A stretch of 64,000 nucleotides of DNA from Rhizophagus irregularis (GCF_026210795.1 NC_089459.1:930001-994000); one strand, 5' to 3'; numbered from the stretch's first letter, positions 12,478 to 25,440 are shown. Numbers and translations are program-made. The notes: generated by a model not told the origin, from the sequence alone.

Positions 12478-13789
12478 ATTTTCTTTCGATTTATATTACA
12501 ATTCGAAATTTCGTTTAAAGATTTAACAAAAATGATGGATAAAAAAATTATTCGGTTTTTATTTAATTTTTTTTTTACGAAATTGTCATACGTTTGACGA
12601 TCCATCAATCCCAAAGAACAAATGATTTGGTCGGCTGGGTTAATTTGTGTTCTTGATTGGTAGATCTATTAGTCTTTTAAAATCTTTGATATTATTTTGT
12701 AACCAAAGTTCCCGAAAAAGAAGGAATCTATTAAAAATTATATATAAGGTAAATCATAATAAGATTAGCATCATTTTCTACGTAGAACTTCTTATACTAA
12801 AACAAACGAATTTTTAACAATCGCTGATGCAACAGAAAATGACGCAATCATGCAGTAAATCTGAAAATCCCCTGGGAAGATTCTTCAATTGAAGTCATAT
12901 GATCGACAGTTTCACCACAAATAGGAAAATTTTTATTAATAAAAATAATATTTACGATATAAAATGACAATTTTACTAATATTAGAATATGGCGGCTACA
13001 TTGTAGATATGAACTAATTTCCGCCCAAATAAATAAAGTTGAAAATGAAATTATATATTGTCCCTATTTAAAAGTATTTATATTTAAAATGTTTAAAAAT
13101 ATGCTTTAATTTAAAACTTAAATATATTTAAAATTATATTACATTTTTTTAAAATGTTTAATACTTAAATATACTTAAAATTATATTACATTTCTTTAAT
13201 TGTTTTGTTCGTATGCTACAAGTTTCTTCCAAATGAGAAAGCAATTAACTTTTACAAAGCGAATTTTGAACCGGCCACATTGCGTGAATTGATCTAATAA
13301 ATTTATTAACATGAAAATTAGGTGTATTTTCTTTTAGATATAGACTATATATTTAGCTTTTTCCGAAAAAATTTATTAATTATTTCCAATTTGAAAATAC
13401 TTTTATTGGCAAATAATCCCAGACCATTTTTTGGGGAAGGGGTCAGAAATTGTGTTTAGGATTATCGATCAGTCTATAAATAGTAATTGCATACTAGATC
13501 ACAAGGGAGACAAACGCCAAATTTCATGGCGAGTCAGTGAGCACCTGTAAATTATCTTAACCTGCCATTTTATGTTATAGCGTAATACAAAGTATCAATG
13601 ATAAATCATCTGATTATAAAAAAAAAGAAAAAAAATAAATTGGGCCGAATAGTTAAAATTTTGGTAATTAGGTAATTTAGTGATTATGATCAATATATGA
13701 ATATAATAACTAAACATATTTTCCATTGAAAACATAATTTATTTAATGAGCAATTCAACTCGATAAACAACAACTTATTACAAATAAAA
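12478..13789. other. Intergenic, AT-rich
   Basis: This is the upstream region of the channel gene (minus) and the downstream region of K1 (minus). Around 13060-13200 there is an imperfect direct repeat of about 55 bp made of A/T blocks ending in 'ATTATATTACATTT'. No gene or defined element was recognised. Confidence 0.5.
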
Positions 13790-16047
13790 TTATTGTAATT
13801 TACAACCATCTACTGGAACTACTGGAACGGTCCCCCGGTTTATAATGTCTGTATTACGCGCATTGTAATCATCATCATAATTCTTGTTTAAACCTGTCAT
13901 GTAATAAAGAAAATGTCAATGCGCCATTGATAATTATGATATTGGTTTATAATTTATATATCACTTACTATCCAACGAAAATTTATAAGTTTGAGTAATA
14001 TATCTAGGATCTAAGGTCAAAAATGATATATTTAAATATATAACTTTTTTTTAAAAAAATAAATATATTAAAATATACTGTATACTGTACCTTCATTTTC
14101 TTTAAATTTTCTACATTCAACCACTTTAATGTAAAATATTTTTTAGAAATTATTACATATTATTAAGAGCTGTTACAATGTAAATAAACTTACGTGCTTT
14201 AAAATATAATATAAGAAATATATTTCAAAGTAAGTATTATTAACAAATGATATAGTTATTAAATAGTTTATAGTGTAAAATAAACTTACGTCGTCGTGCT
14301 ATAAATTATAATATAAAAATAGATTCCATGGTTAGTTAATTATTAGTAAATAAATATAGTTATTAAACAATTAAGTTGCTTACGTGGTCGTTCTTTAAAA
14401 TATAATTTAGGGAAGTTTTGATGTTAATAGATGAGATAATTATTAAATAATTAAGGTATAATGTAAATAAACTTACTTCTTTCAAACTTACTATTACGCG
14501 GTTCGAATTTTTCAGTGCTACAGCCTAATAAATTAAAAATAGTTAACCATTAGTAATAATTGTTATAATATACAATTTGTATACTAACGACAATATTCTT
14601 CTCGTTCTTCTCGTAGAGTATAATCATATGCCACGGTCATATATTCTAAAAAAAAAAAAAAATTCAATAGATATTAGACATTTAAATGTCTATACTTAAT
14701 AATATATACCTTGAGTACTTCCACTTATTACAGAATTAGAGTTAGAGTGATGAGGTGAAACCAGGTTATAATCTAATAAAAATCAAGTATTATTAGCATA
14801 TTAAATATATTAACGGTTTGTATATGGTTTAACTTGATGAACCTTTATTATTATCAACTATTTTACATGATTCCATCATTTCTTCAAATAATTTTGGTAA
14901 AAGAGAAGCATCAGGCCTTCCTGATGGTTCGGGATTCCAACATCGTTCCATAATATTAACATAAAAATCTGGCGTTCCTTTAACAATATCAGGTCTTAGC
15001 CCATCAAGAACTGAAAGCGCAAGTTCTGCATTATGATGATAATTTGAAAATGGGGGTTTCTTGGATGTCAATTCCCACATTATCATACTTATACTATACA
15101 CTTCTGATTGTTTTGTATATGGTTTACATCTTAGAACTTCAGGAGCTATGTAGGGCAAAACTCCTTGAATTTTATCTGAAACTTTTAATAGTAAAAATTA
15201 AAAATTTTAATATGAAAACACTATATTTTATTAAATTACATTATTTTTTATTGTACCTGTTTCTGAGTCAATGGGCTGACAAAGTCCAAAATCACTTATA
15301 AAAACTTTATCATCTTTATCTACCAAGATATTTTTACAATGGAAATCCTTGTGAACTAAATTTTTTTGATGAATTGAATTTAAAGCTTTTGAAATTTCAA
15401 TTAGAATCTTTGCTCTATTGGTCCAAGTTAATTTTGAAAAAAATTTACGAATATAATTTCGTAAATCTCCATGTTCCGCATGTTTTACTACCATAGCATA
15501 ATCATTTCCTTCTGGTGATTTTGTTATTCCATAAAATGGTATGACTCTTGGATTACGACATTTATGATGAATTTTAAACTAAATAATTTAAAAAAATTAA
15601 AAAATTAATTTCGAAAATTTAGCTGTTAGTATGAATTTTTTTTGTTACCTCATTTAGAATAAGATCATTGACACTATTAGAGTCTCTAATTGCTTTTAAA
15701 GCAATATTACTAGACGAAGCCAAAGCAATATTACGAGGTGAAACCGAAGCAATATTACTAGATGAAGTCAAAGACATGTTTAATGATAAATTCCATGTTC
15801 CAAAAAATACTTTTGAATTTCCTCCATCTGCTAAATATTTTATGTTTTCTAGAATTGAACGTGGTATCCATTCAATAAAATCATCACAATATTTTGATTT
15901 CTTTTGTGTTTCTTTAATAAATTTATCCAATTTATTATTTCCACTTGATTGTGAAGTAGAAAGAAATTGATTCCTACAAAATTGACCCGAATAATTTATT
16001 ATTTTCCGGTTACATTGCGTACAAGTAATATAATTTGAGGTTCCCAT
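13790..16047 (-). CDS. TKL-like protein kinase K1 with microexon-encoded C-terminal tail
   Basis: Twelve exons give 478 residues: 16047..15649, 15578..15257, 15181..14834, 14772..14710, 14645..14589, 14524..14477, 14392..14384 (9 nt), 14298..14290 (9 nt), 14196..14194 (3 nt), 14123..14091, 14010..13969, 13893..13790. The N-terminus has a C-x2-C-x11-C cluster (residues 9-24), perhaps metal-binding. Kinase motifs: GGNSK loop (75-79), Lys118, Glu133, HKDFHCKN (209-216, Arg of HRD replaced by Lys), DFG (229-231) and APE (253-255). The tail contains a Tyr/Glu-rich exon and the DPRY..QTY cassette. All 3' introns are phase 1, so the 9-, 9- and 3-nt exons insert whole codons. It probably acts as a cytosolic Ser/Thr or Tyr kinase; its substrate is unknown. 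Confidence 0.8.
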
Positions 16048-18626
16048 TTTTTGATAAAGATACAGGTAGTATTTAGTATTCGTTTGACTTACTTATATAC
16101 AGATCTCATAATTTAATTTAACGATGTAATTAGGATTTTGTTCAATCGAAATATATCCCATTTTTGCTAAATTTGATTAAATGATAATAATAAAATTTCT
16201 CTTATAACATTTTAAGGTAATTGATTACCTAGAAGATACTTTATAATTGTATGTGAAACAATTAAAACGGAAGTTAGTGAGAAATATTTATGATTTAAAT
16301 TAGGTGAAGCAGAAAAGTTTAGTACAGTATAATTAGATTATTATGAATGACAATTAAAAATAATCGAACATACGAATTTATTTGTTTATGAATCTATAAA
16401 GGAAATAATTTACCGAATAATTAAAACGCAGCATGCTGATCATTTTGAAGCTAACGTAAATTGATGTTTTATATCCATAAGGCGGCTGATTTTACATATA
16501 ATAATAATCAAAAAGTAGAATTTATGGGAAAAAATGGGCATAAAAAATTTTGGAAATAAAAACCTATTTACAAATGAGGTTTAACATACCACAAACTTTT
16601 TAAGAATGTTTCTTTCTTTTACGCTTGGTTATGGTAATTTTAGATGAACAACGTTAGACATTTTATTAATATATCCGAAAACTTACACTATTATTTTTCT
16701 TTTTTTTTGTATGATATTACGTATACTATTTATTATTGGATATTGAAAACCCCCTCTTGCATCGGAATAATAAAATCCTATTGTATAATTCTCGTATAAA
16801 ATTTTGATAAAAGCATAAAGGTCTGACAAAAGTAATTGTTTCCTTTTTTTCTCTCTTACATTATTTTATCAACGTAAATATCATAAAAATGAAAATGACC
16901 AAGACGACCAAAATCAGCCCATCTTGAGACACAATACTCCCAGATGTTATGGGTCGATTATTACTTTCTATAATGTCGATGATATATCATGATAGCTCAT
17001 AACCTGATATCCCATCATTTGACCTGTGATAGTCAGCTTCGTGATGAGCATGTCTATTTGCAAGGTCGAATGAGCGAAGTATCTGGATCAAATATAAAGG
17101 AGAACCAGTAGAAATCCATTTTCAAGGAGGAAACGTTAATACATTAAAGACAAATATTAAATGCCAACCTACCAAATAAATTAGCAACTTGTCATCAATA
17201 ATACATTATGAGCACATGGAAAAAAAGAAAGTTTATGTGTGGATAACATAATTGATGAAAAATTTGTAACGAGATATGACAAACCTCTTTATGTCGAGGT
17301 CGTTGATATTGGTAAGCTTTAAGTCATAATAACTAAACGTGATGCCCGCACTTTTTATACCACTGTTACGTTGGGATTTTATGTCTACCAGATGATGTGT
17401 CTTTTCTAGGAAACAAATGATTATAGAAAAAATAAGCAATTTAACTGTAAATTAATCGAGGAGAACGAGGATTTCCTAATTCGTAAATGTTATGGAGAAC
17501 TCATAAGATAGATTGATCAATGCTTATGAGCTTTACCATGATTTTCTTCAAATCAATTTAGTGAGCCAAATGCTTCTGAACTTTGAGGTAACCTCTTTGC
17601 AAAAGAATGGTGCGTTTAGAATTCATGAAAAAGGAGTGACATCAACAAAAATAGTGGATAAAAAATAGATAATCTATATTACAGTTGTTTGATACGCTAA
17701 ATGATGTACAGACAAATTCTTATATAATATACCTCAATCAAGAATATTTTGAAACAACCGATTCTTACTCTTTGGATTTATTTCAAGTTGCTGTATCAAA
17801 GATACACGATGATAATAGATTTCACTCGCGAGACCAATCCAGATAACCTGGAAGGTTCAAGAAGAATTGTAATTAAAGATTTGTGGTGGCGTTCCTCAAC
17901 TGTATGTTAATTTGTTTTGTACATTAATAACAATCTGCATTTACTAATTAGTATAAAGGTAAGACAAAAAAAGCATAAATAGTATATATTTTATTAGTTA
18001 TTTTTTAATGTGATGCTAACTTGCAGTTTTGTAGGTGGTTTGGAATCAAAAATTACGTGTGGAACGGTGATATCAAACTATATTTTGTGGTTCCCATCTG
18101 ACAAATTTGATGATTATCCTTGGCAAAGTTATAGGAGTCCCAACGCACGAGATTTTTTTATGATTCCACTAGTAGTGTCACTTATTTCAGGCGAAACCCA
18201 CAAAAGGAAATTATAGCTGGGTGCAGTAAAGTCTCATTCTGGACAAGTGTGGCAGGGAAATCAATAGTAATTTCGGAACTACCTACACTGCAGTGCAGTG
18301 TAAGGAGAAGTTCCAAAATTAGTGAGAGAAAAAAAAGTAAGAAAATTACAGAATAATATGATTTAATTATTCTTTAGGAATATAACAAATAATCTAAAGC
18401 AATATGTACTAAATATCAATTTCTACAAATAGAATGTAATGTGAAATAAGAGAATTATTATGTATTATGGCAAATCTGCTTTTGCGTGGTTTGGAGAGAT
18501 ATCAAATAATGAACAAAGTTGCTTACGTTAAAATTGTATCTACTATTAATAAAGTTTAACTTTATTTTTTAACTTGTGTATGTGGTGTACTGTTGGGATG
18601 TGTAACTGTGCATTGGAAATATTATT
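16048..18626. other. Long intergenic stretch without recognisable genes
   Basis: About 2.6 kb upstream of K1. Short ORFs (for example 18010-18216 plus, 17233-17439 minus) are not supported by any motif. A strong inverted repeat lies at 18275-18314. Some stretches (17700-18240) have better codon texture than the surroundings and could be remains of a gene, but I could not identify it. Confidence 0.4.
18275..18314. repeat. 40-bp inverted repeat (stem-loop)
   Basis: GGAACT at the left pairs with AGTTCC at the right. The centre is a perfect 19-bp odd palindrome, TACACTGCA-G-TGCAGTGTA (18284-18302). It could be a hairpin in RNA or the relic of a foldback element. No function is evident. Confidence 0.45.
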
Positions 18627-18750
18627 ATGAGCGCTAGCGAAATGTACACTATTGGTGCCGATCCAAATTTTTTATCGGATAACAAAGTTTTTATCCCTCC
18701 CTATTTGAATAACTACATTTCGGCAAAATTTCTTGGCACACTCATCCTCG
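18627..18750 (+). CDS. Possible first exon of an unrecognised gene
   Basis: An ATG opens 41 codons that end exactly on a good donor (CTCG|GTACGT). The composition is protein-like (mixed Pro, Tyr, Asn, Phe, Leu) and unlike the AT-driven ORFs around it. No second exon could be fixed downstream, where 18780-19450 is very AT-rich. It may be a gene fragment or chance. Confidence 0.25.
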
Positions 18751-19456
18751 GTACGTAAATCACAGATCTTGCCATTTCTTTATTAGATAAATACAAATTA
18801 TCATACATTACAACTTACAAGAAATACTTCTATATTCGCCGTATTCACCGTAAATTCGTATGCTCTATTAGTTTCAATTAAAATATAATTATTAAATAAT
18901 ATAATTATATTTACCATATTTACCATAAATTTTAATTACATCATGTTAAATTATTAATTTAAGGGAGATAGCAGCAGAAATTAGAGATAGGTTTATATAA
19001 CAATACATTCCAAAATTGTTTTCATTATAGAATAATGACAAAATACAAAAATTTTAAATAAAAAATTTCTTTTTAATAAATTTATCATGAGTCTACTGTT
19101 TGGTCCTATTAAGAATGGTGTAACGACGAAGATATCATAAAATTCCCAAAGTCGGGAAGGATTCATTTTGTGCAGAAGTGACAAAGAAGATTAATTGAAA
19201 TTATCATTCGAATTTCACCGATGAGGAGTGCAACAAAAAATTTCTAAACCTAACTCGTGCATACTATGTAAGTAGAAGATCGATTATTTGTCCGCCTATG
19301 TACTCACACCTCTACCATATAATATAGTGGGACTATTTTTCAGGTGATTAAAAATATTAAAAAAAGAAAAATTTGCAGAAACTCGTGACTTCTTTCTATA
19401 AATAACCCTGATAGACCAGCTTTAAGAATGCTTTTAAAATAAAGTGGAAAAAAATA

Positions 19457-19850
19457 AAGAATTATTTACCTGTTTCTAAGTCAACAGCATTTATTTGTGT
19501 TTTTTAATTTTTTTGCAATATCTCATTTAGAAATGATTATTAATATTATCAGAATCTCTAATTGCTATTCAAGCAGTATTAATAGATGACGCCAAATACA
19601 TGTTTAATTGCAAATTTCATGTTCCAAAAAAAAAACTTTTGGGTTTCCTCCATCTTCTAAATATTTTGTTTTCTAGATTTGACATCACAATATTTTGAAT
19701 TTAATTGTGTTTCTTTAATAAATTCATTCAATTTAAAATTTCCACTTGATTGTGAAGGAGAAAGAAATTGATTTCTACAAAATTGAGTCGAATAATTTAT
19801 TATTTTCAGATCACATTGCGTACAAGTAATATAATTTATCTTCTAATATA
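19457..19850 (-). pseudogene. Fragment of a K-family kinase gene
   Basis: Read on the minus strand, 19850-19500 matches the first exon of K1: a 'TCTQCDLKIINYS' Cys motif, 'QFCRNQFLSPSQSSG' and 'FIKETQLNSKYCD'. It then breaks by deletion and frameshift, with remnants of the ATP-binding part and the 'LNE' exon end. A piece like the end of exon 2 ('VDLETG' before a GT) is directly joined near 19470. The catalytic core is missing, so this is a decayed duplicate. Confidence 0.65.
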
Positions 19851-20316
19851 TTTAATATATTCATTTAATATATTCATTTTTATTTACTTTCTAATAAAAT
19901 GCAAAATATAATTCTTTAGCATTATTATATTCATTATTATTAAGATTAAAATAGAAAAAAGACGATTGTATTGTAGTGCAATTTATTAAAATTTAACAAT
20001 GTGATTAGGAAATTAACAATAGATTAAATTTGATATCTTTGCTTGTGTTTATAAAACAGGTTAAAATATTTAATGTTCATATTTAATACTTCTAGCAAAT
20101 TAACATTTTTAAAATACGGTGCTGAAAATTATGGTATTTTCTTATATAAAGTACTGCGGGAAAAAATACAATACGTAATATATATATTATACAAGACAAA
20201 ATAGTTTTTGAAAGATAAAATATTAATTTATTTAAATGAGAGACATGATAATTTTCAAATAATATTAATAAATTAAATAGAAAAATTATTAAAATGAAAA
20301 TTATTGTTTAAGCGAA

Positions 20317-21184
20317 TTATGGCGCTGAAGAAGATATATCGATATTTTGTTCTACATCTACTAAAAGTATTAGTTATAAAATCAATATCAATGTTTTTTA
20401 AAAATTACAATGATATAAATTTACCTTTTTCCTTTACGTCATCTTGCTTATTGTTATCATTATTATTATTTGGCTTATTATTTTCACCTTTGAAACAAAC
20501 AAAACCGTTAAATTTGGTGATTATTATGTATTACAGAAGAATAAGTTACGCGAATTTACCTTGGGAGCGTACGATGGATTTTTTCTGATATCGAGAAAGT
20601 AGAGTATCAAATAGTTGCGATCTACCCGTTACACTTCGTTTCAAGGTCAACGAATGACTCTTGCAAGTTAATGAACGTGTGCAAGGTTTATTATTATGTG
20701 AATTAATTACCCCACATTGTTTATCCAAATCAATTTCTAAATTGAAAAAAAAATATTAGGTTAAAATTTTCAAATTAAAATTTAAAAAAGATAATATTTT
20801 ATTTCCCACAACTTTTATTACGGCTTTTAACTTTCTTCTTTTCTTTTCCCTTTTTAACCTTTTGTTTTTTCTCAGGGGGTGTTTCAGCCGCTGTTGGAGA
20901 ATTAGGTCTTTTTTCTAAAATATTTCGAAAAAGAATAAAAAAATATACGTGTATAATTAATTTCACGCAATTAGAAAATTTAATTTGAATGTTAATAAAC
21001 TTACGAGTTTTCTCTCCCTCGTTCTCGACTGTAAATAGAAATCAATTTAAAAAAAAAAAAGAAATAGAAATTTTTAAAGATCCATAAAATATTTAATCAC
21101 TATACTTTGTAATCTCGAATCAGCTTCGGATAACTTTTCTTGGGATTTAGAGGAATCAATAGAAGTTGACTTTGTCTCATCCAT
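20317..21184 (-). CDS. SCA7-domain protein, Sgf73/ataxin-7-like SAGA subunit
   Basis: Six exons, all introns phase 1: 21184..21106, 21028..21005, 20914..20813, 20736..20560, 20487..20425, 20360..20317, giving 162 residues. Exon 4 encodes the SCA7 domain (residues ~69-127): DKQCGVI, then KPCTRSLTCKSHS with the zinc ligands Cys/Cys/Cys/His, then KRSVTGRSQLFDTLL. In the family this domain binds nucleosomes and tethers the deubiquitinase module to SAGA in the nucleus. A Lys-rich segment (KKQKVKKGKEKKK) precedes it and could be a nuclear signal. The C-terminus is Asn/Asp-rich. At 162 residues the protein is far shorter than yeast Sgf73 or ataxin-7 and lacks an obvious N-terminal deubiquitinase-contact region. 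The start choice rests on the first in-frame ATG before a consistent phase-1 donor. Confidence 0.8.
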
Positions 21185-22039
21185 TTTATTCTATATAAAT
21201 ATATTATATATTTGATTTATTGTATTTGTATTAACGAAATTGATAAAAAAATTTGTTAAAAATTCTTGCTTTTTACTGATGATTTTATATGTTCTATCGG
21301 AATTATTAATTCACCTGATAAAGAAGATAATAGTAAAATTTAAAAATAAATGAACAAAAAATTTCCTAAAAAGATACGGAAAATATTTTATTTGTCAATA
21401 CAAATATGAGACTTCAATATGATTAGTGTACAAATGAATTTCATTTCATTATATTACCATTTTCAGAAATTACCGGATGTCAAATTGAAACAATGAATTA
21501 ATTTTTTTTGAAACATTTAAAATTAAAATCTAGAATTCAATATATTTACATTATACTAATTTAGTATTTATTAATGAAGAAAAAAGGTATCACAATGTAT
21601 GAATTTTTATTTTCAATGAAAATGTTATAAATCGTATAAATCGTGAAATATGCAACACGTGATCAAACTATACGCAGTATTTCAGAGTTCGTCATTGGTC
21701 CATTTTTGTAAAAACTGATCATAATTTATAAGCAATAATAAGTAACAATCTCCGCGTGATATCCGTTTCCACCCGTAAAGTCTACGGTCAAACTCCGATA
21801 TAACGATTATCGGAATCTATGAATATTGACCGACACGTCAATTTCGTGTACACGTAATACGTAATATAGATAATATAGACTCATAGTTAATTCAATAAAA
21901 GACTTTTTTTTTCCTCCTCTTCCTCTCTCGCTTCTCTTCCTCCCTCCTCCTTCTCTCCCCTCATCAAACTCATATATTTATTATACTCTTTTTTCTCTTT
22001 ACGTTTAACTGCTTACACGATATATTAAGGTAAATTTTT
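21185..22039. other. Intergenic with a pyrimidine-rich tract
   Basis: This separates the SCA7 gene (minus) from the tandem repeat to the right. Most of it is plain AT-rich sequence. The last 150 bp are a long C/T tract, annotated separately. Confidence 0.5.
21902..21964 (+). promoter_or_regulatory. C/T-rich tract, possible core promoter of the repeat transcript
   Basis: About 60 bases are almost pure pyrimidine (CTCCTC, TTCCTCCC and similar blocks), followed by AT-rich DNA and then the GC-richer tandem repeat at 22040. Long CT blocks just upstream of transcription starts are common in fungal promoters. The assignment is an inference from position only. Confidence 0.3.
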
Positions 22040-23125
22040 GGGTATTTTTGCTGGAGCAGCATGGTGTTATGCGAGGGTGGGAGCATAGCGTGCTTACTTT
22101 GTAAGCCTGTGAGTACCAGATTTCTGCAGTCTCACAGTAGAGCTGGTTGGGAGTTTTTGGAACGGTATAGTACTATGCGAGGGTTGGAGCATAGTCGCTT
22201 ACTTTTGGTAAGCTCGTGGGTACCAGCTTCTGCTGTAGTCCTGCGATAGGACCGAAGGTGAGTATAATTTCCTTGTTATTTTTTGGTTATTTTTTATTTT
22301 TATCATGATTTTTTTTATTTCTTTATTATTTTTAGCTTTGGGTATTTTATTGGAGCAGCATGATGTTATGCGTGGGTGGGAGCATAGCGTGCTTACTTTG
22401 TAAGCCTGTGAGTACCAGATTTTCTGCAGTCTCACAGTAGGGCTGGTTGGGAGTCTTTTGGAACGGTATAGTACTATGCGAGGGTTGGAGCATAGTCGCT
22501 TACTTTTTGGTAAGCTCGTGGGTACCAGCTTCTGCTGCAGTCCTGCGATAGGACCGAAGGTGAGTGTACTTTCCTTGTTATTTTTTAGTAAATTTTATCA
22601 TGATTTTTTTTATTTCTTTATTATTTTTAGCTTTGGGTATTTTATTGGAGCAGCATGATGTTATGCGAGGGTGGGAGCATAGCGTGCTTACTTTGTAAGC
22701 CTGTGAGTACCAGATTTTCTGCAGTCTCACAGTAGGGCTGGTTGGGAGTCTTTTGGAACGGTATAGTACTATGCGAGGGTTGGAGCATAGTCGCTTACTT
22801 TTTGGTAAGCTCGTGGGTACCAGCTTCTGCTGCAGTCCTGCGATAGGACCGAAGGTGAGTGTACTTTTTTTTTGTTTTTTTTTTAGTTATTTGTATTTTT
22901 TATTATGATTTTTTTTATTTCTTTATTATTTTTAGCTTTGGGTATTTTTGTTGGAGCAGCATGATGTTATGCATGGGCGGGAGCATAGCGTGCTTACTTT
23001 GTAAGCCTGTGAGTACCAGCTTTTGTTGTAGTCTCACAGTAGGGCTGGTTGGTTGTGGTACGGCATGGTGCTATGCGTAATTTTCATGGGAGGAGCATAG
23101 TGCGCTTCTTAGGAAGTCCCTTGTT
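22040..23125 (+). repeat. ~300-bp tandem repeat with exon/intron-like alternation and conserved hairpins
   Basis: There are three full copies and a partial fourth, with units starting near 22053, 22352, 22647 and 22953 (period about 295-306 bp). Each unit has a GC-richer block of about 220 bp and an AT-rich block of about 75 bp. The AT block begins with a canonical donor (CCGAAG|GTGAGT) and ends with a canonical acceptor (TATTTTTAG|CTTTGG). The GC block is an internal duplication of two related halves of about 150 bp. It contains hairpins such as CTTAC-TTT-GTAAG and CTGTGAG...CTCACAG. No frame stays open in all copies, so the block is probably noncoding. It could be a spliced structured RNA or a satellite built from a captured exon-intron unit. 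Confidence 0.7.
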
Positions 23126-23218
23126 GGCAGGGCCGTAATACTTAAACAAATATAAAATCAAAAAAAGTTACGTAAGTAATATTTGAACATATGGATAATT
23201 TGAGTTAGAAGTTATTAT

Positions 23219-23606
23219 TAGGAATTTTGTTGTGAATCTTGAGTTCTTGAATAGATACGAGCAGTCAAAAATATTATTCTTTAAATATTGTGTATGATTA
23301 TAATTACTTAATTTTTGTAAGACCAATTCATCAATTTCTATTAAAAGATCTAATACTTTTATATCGTCATTTAAATTATTAACTAAACCAGTATAAAAAT
23401 TTTTTAAAAATTGAAGAAATATTTTTCATCCATTCTTTTGTTAATGCAGTTTTAAAAATATTAATGAATGTGCGAAGAATTCTTTCATAATTTGACCTTC
23501 TCCTACTTGAATAATTAAATCATAATCATTTCCAGTAGTAAGAAGTTGACCGATATTTTGTGATAAGTCTAATAATAAGTTTTCCTCCACCGTTTTGGCG
23601 TTATAA
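23219..23606 (-). pseudogene. BTB-domain-like gene remnant
   Basis: The minus strand reads 'LLLDLSQNIGQLL', 'YDLIIQVGEGQ', 'KEFFAHSLIFLKLH' and, after stops, 'FYTGLVNNLNDD' and 'LLIEIDELVLQKL'. This is the order expected for a BTB/POZ domain as found in many Rhizophagus BTB-Kelch/TLDc proteins, but the centre is deleted and interrupted by stops. It has no intact start or downstream domain. The family call is from memory. Confidence 0.5.
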
Positions 23607-23779
23607 AAAGAGAAACTATAATAAGTATGGTCGTGTGATTACGTTTAATTTTTTTATAATATATATATAACGTACATTGTATGGTGATCATGGTTTAATA
23701 CGTTTGTAGTTAGTTGAAATATTTGATCATCAAAACATCGGATGGTAAAGGATAAATTATTTTTTTTTTAACTAGAATT

Positions 23780-24160
23780 TGAGGTTGTTCACATTGTAAT
23801 CGTAAAATAACAACTTATTCAGGTCAATTCAATTATGTAGAAGACAAATTCTTTCTTCTCATTTCTCGGATATCGTAACATACAAACTAACCAAATTAAT
23901 GAAAATAAATTAATTGATACAAGTGGAAATTCTGAATTAGATGAATTTATTAAAGAAACTCAAAATGATTCAAAATATTGCGACTTTATTGAATGGATAC
24001 CAAATAATTACTTAGAAAATGTAAAATATTTAACAAAAGGAGGAAATTCAAATATTTTTTTGTGGAACTTGGAATTTAACCATACCTTTGGCTATAAAAG
24101 CTATTAAGGATTCTGATGAACAAATTCTAAATAAGGTAAAAGAAAAAAGTTTCAAACTAA

Positions 24161-24205
<45 letters not shown>

Positions 24206-25440
24206 TATTTTCATCTTTCAACTATTAGTTGAAAATGCATCATAATGTCGTAATCCAAATGTTATACCATTTTATGGAATAACAAAAGTACCTAATAGAA
24301 ATGAATATACTATGGGCTATGGTAATAAGACGCGCAAAATATGGTGATTTACGAAAATATATTAGATTTTTTCCAAAATTAACTTTGGGCCGATAGAGTC
24401 GAGATTCTTATAAATATTTCGAAAGCCTTCACGAAATGAAATATTTTTGGTAAATGAAGATAGAAGAATTTTAATAAGTGATTTTGGATTTTGTAAACCT
24501 ATTGACTCAACAATAGGTAAGTGAAGCAGACCAATATTTTAATTCCTCAATATTTATTAATCAATAATAATTTTATATATTTTAAAAGTTCAGGAAGACA
24601 TCTAAGGGGTTTTGCCTTATATTGCTCCTGAATAAGCCATATACAAAGCAATCTGAAGTTTATAGCTTAAGTATGATAATGTGGGAATTAACTTCCATTT
24701 TTAGGTGATTCTCATGATAAGGATCTTGCACTTCAAATTATTGGTGGTAGAAGACCTGATATTATTAAAGGAACACCCATTAAAAGGAAAAGTATAAAAG
24801 TCTTCAATACAGTATGGTTTCGCCAAATTTTTCATTAAATGTATATAAGATTTAAAAATTGATTTTATAAAGTTACATTTATTTAATATTTGTTCTTTTT
24901 CTTTTTTAGAATGCAAAACTGAACTGAAATCAAAATCGAAATCGAACCATTTGAATATACTACTAGTATAGCTCCAATTGATTTTTCTAAAAATGACGAA
25001 GAACATCCGTAACAAATGATGATTTTGTTGATGTGAAACCATTACCTCAATATGATTCCCCAACAGATTCAAAAGAAAAAAGCACTGAGCCAGGTATATA
25101 AAAATGTAAAGAAGTGTATTAATAATAATTTTAAGTTACATATTTATTATATTTTTTATAGAATATGAATATGAAACCAAAACATTTGAATATACTACTA
25201 GTATAGATCCGATTGATTTTTCTAAAAATGATGAAGAAGGAGCATCCGTAACGTAAAATCATCACCTCAGTCTAATCTCCCAATAGATTCAAAAGAAAAA
25301 ACAGATAAAGTAAGTGAAAATTCTGAAACTCAAACACTTGAATATACTACTGATACGTCTCTAATTTATTTCTTTCTGAATAAAAAAGCAAAGCCGCAAA
25401 TGATGATTAATTTCCTGATGATTACTTTTACCTTAGGGTC
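23780..25440 (+). pseudogene. Broken K-family protein kinase gene
   Basis: A plus-strand copy of the K1-K4 gene plan. The Cys-motif region is degraded (23790-23880). 'FIKETQNDSKYCDFIEWIP' and 'LTKGGNSN' follow, then a frameshift at a T-run (24054-24062), the VAIK-like 'LAIKAIKDSDE', a second exon with several stops, 'DFGFCKPIDSTIG' (24481 onward), and a third exon truncated after 'IIKGTP' (24780). Behind it are duplicated exons of the type EYEYETKTFEYTTSID-P (about 24940-25400), the Tyr/Glu tail seen in K2-K4. Multiple independent lesions make it a pseudogene. Confidence 0.7.
24161..24203. repeat. (ATA)n microsatellite
   Basis: About 14 uninterrupted ATA triplets lie inside the first intron region of the kinase pseudogene. 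It is a simple-sequence repeat, likely polymorphic between strains. Confidence 0.85.

Noticed and set aside
17100-18240. Possible decayed gene on the plus strand
   Set aside because: Some stretches look codon-like, but no family, splice pattern or long frame could be supported.
22061-22249. 62-codon ORF and others in the GC-richer tandem repeat
   Set aside because: The frame is not kept in the other copies, which have stops at different places. Noncoding is more likely.
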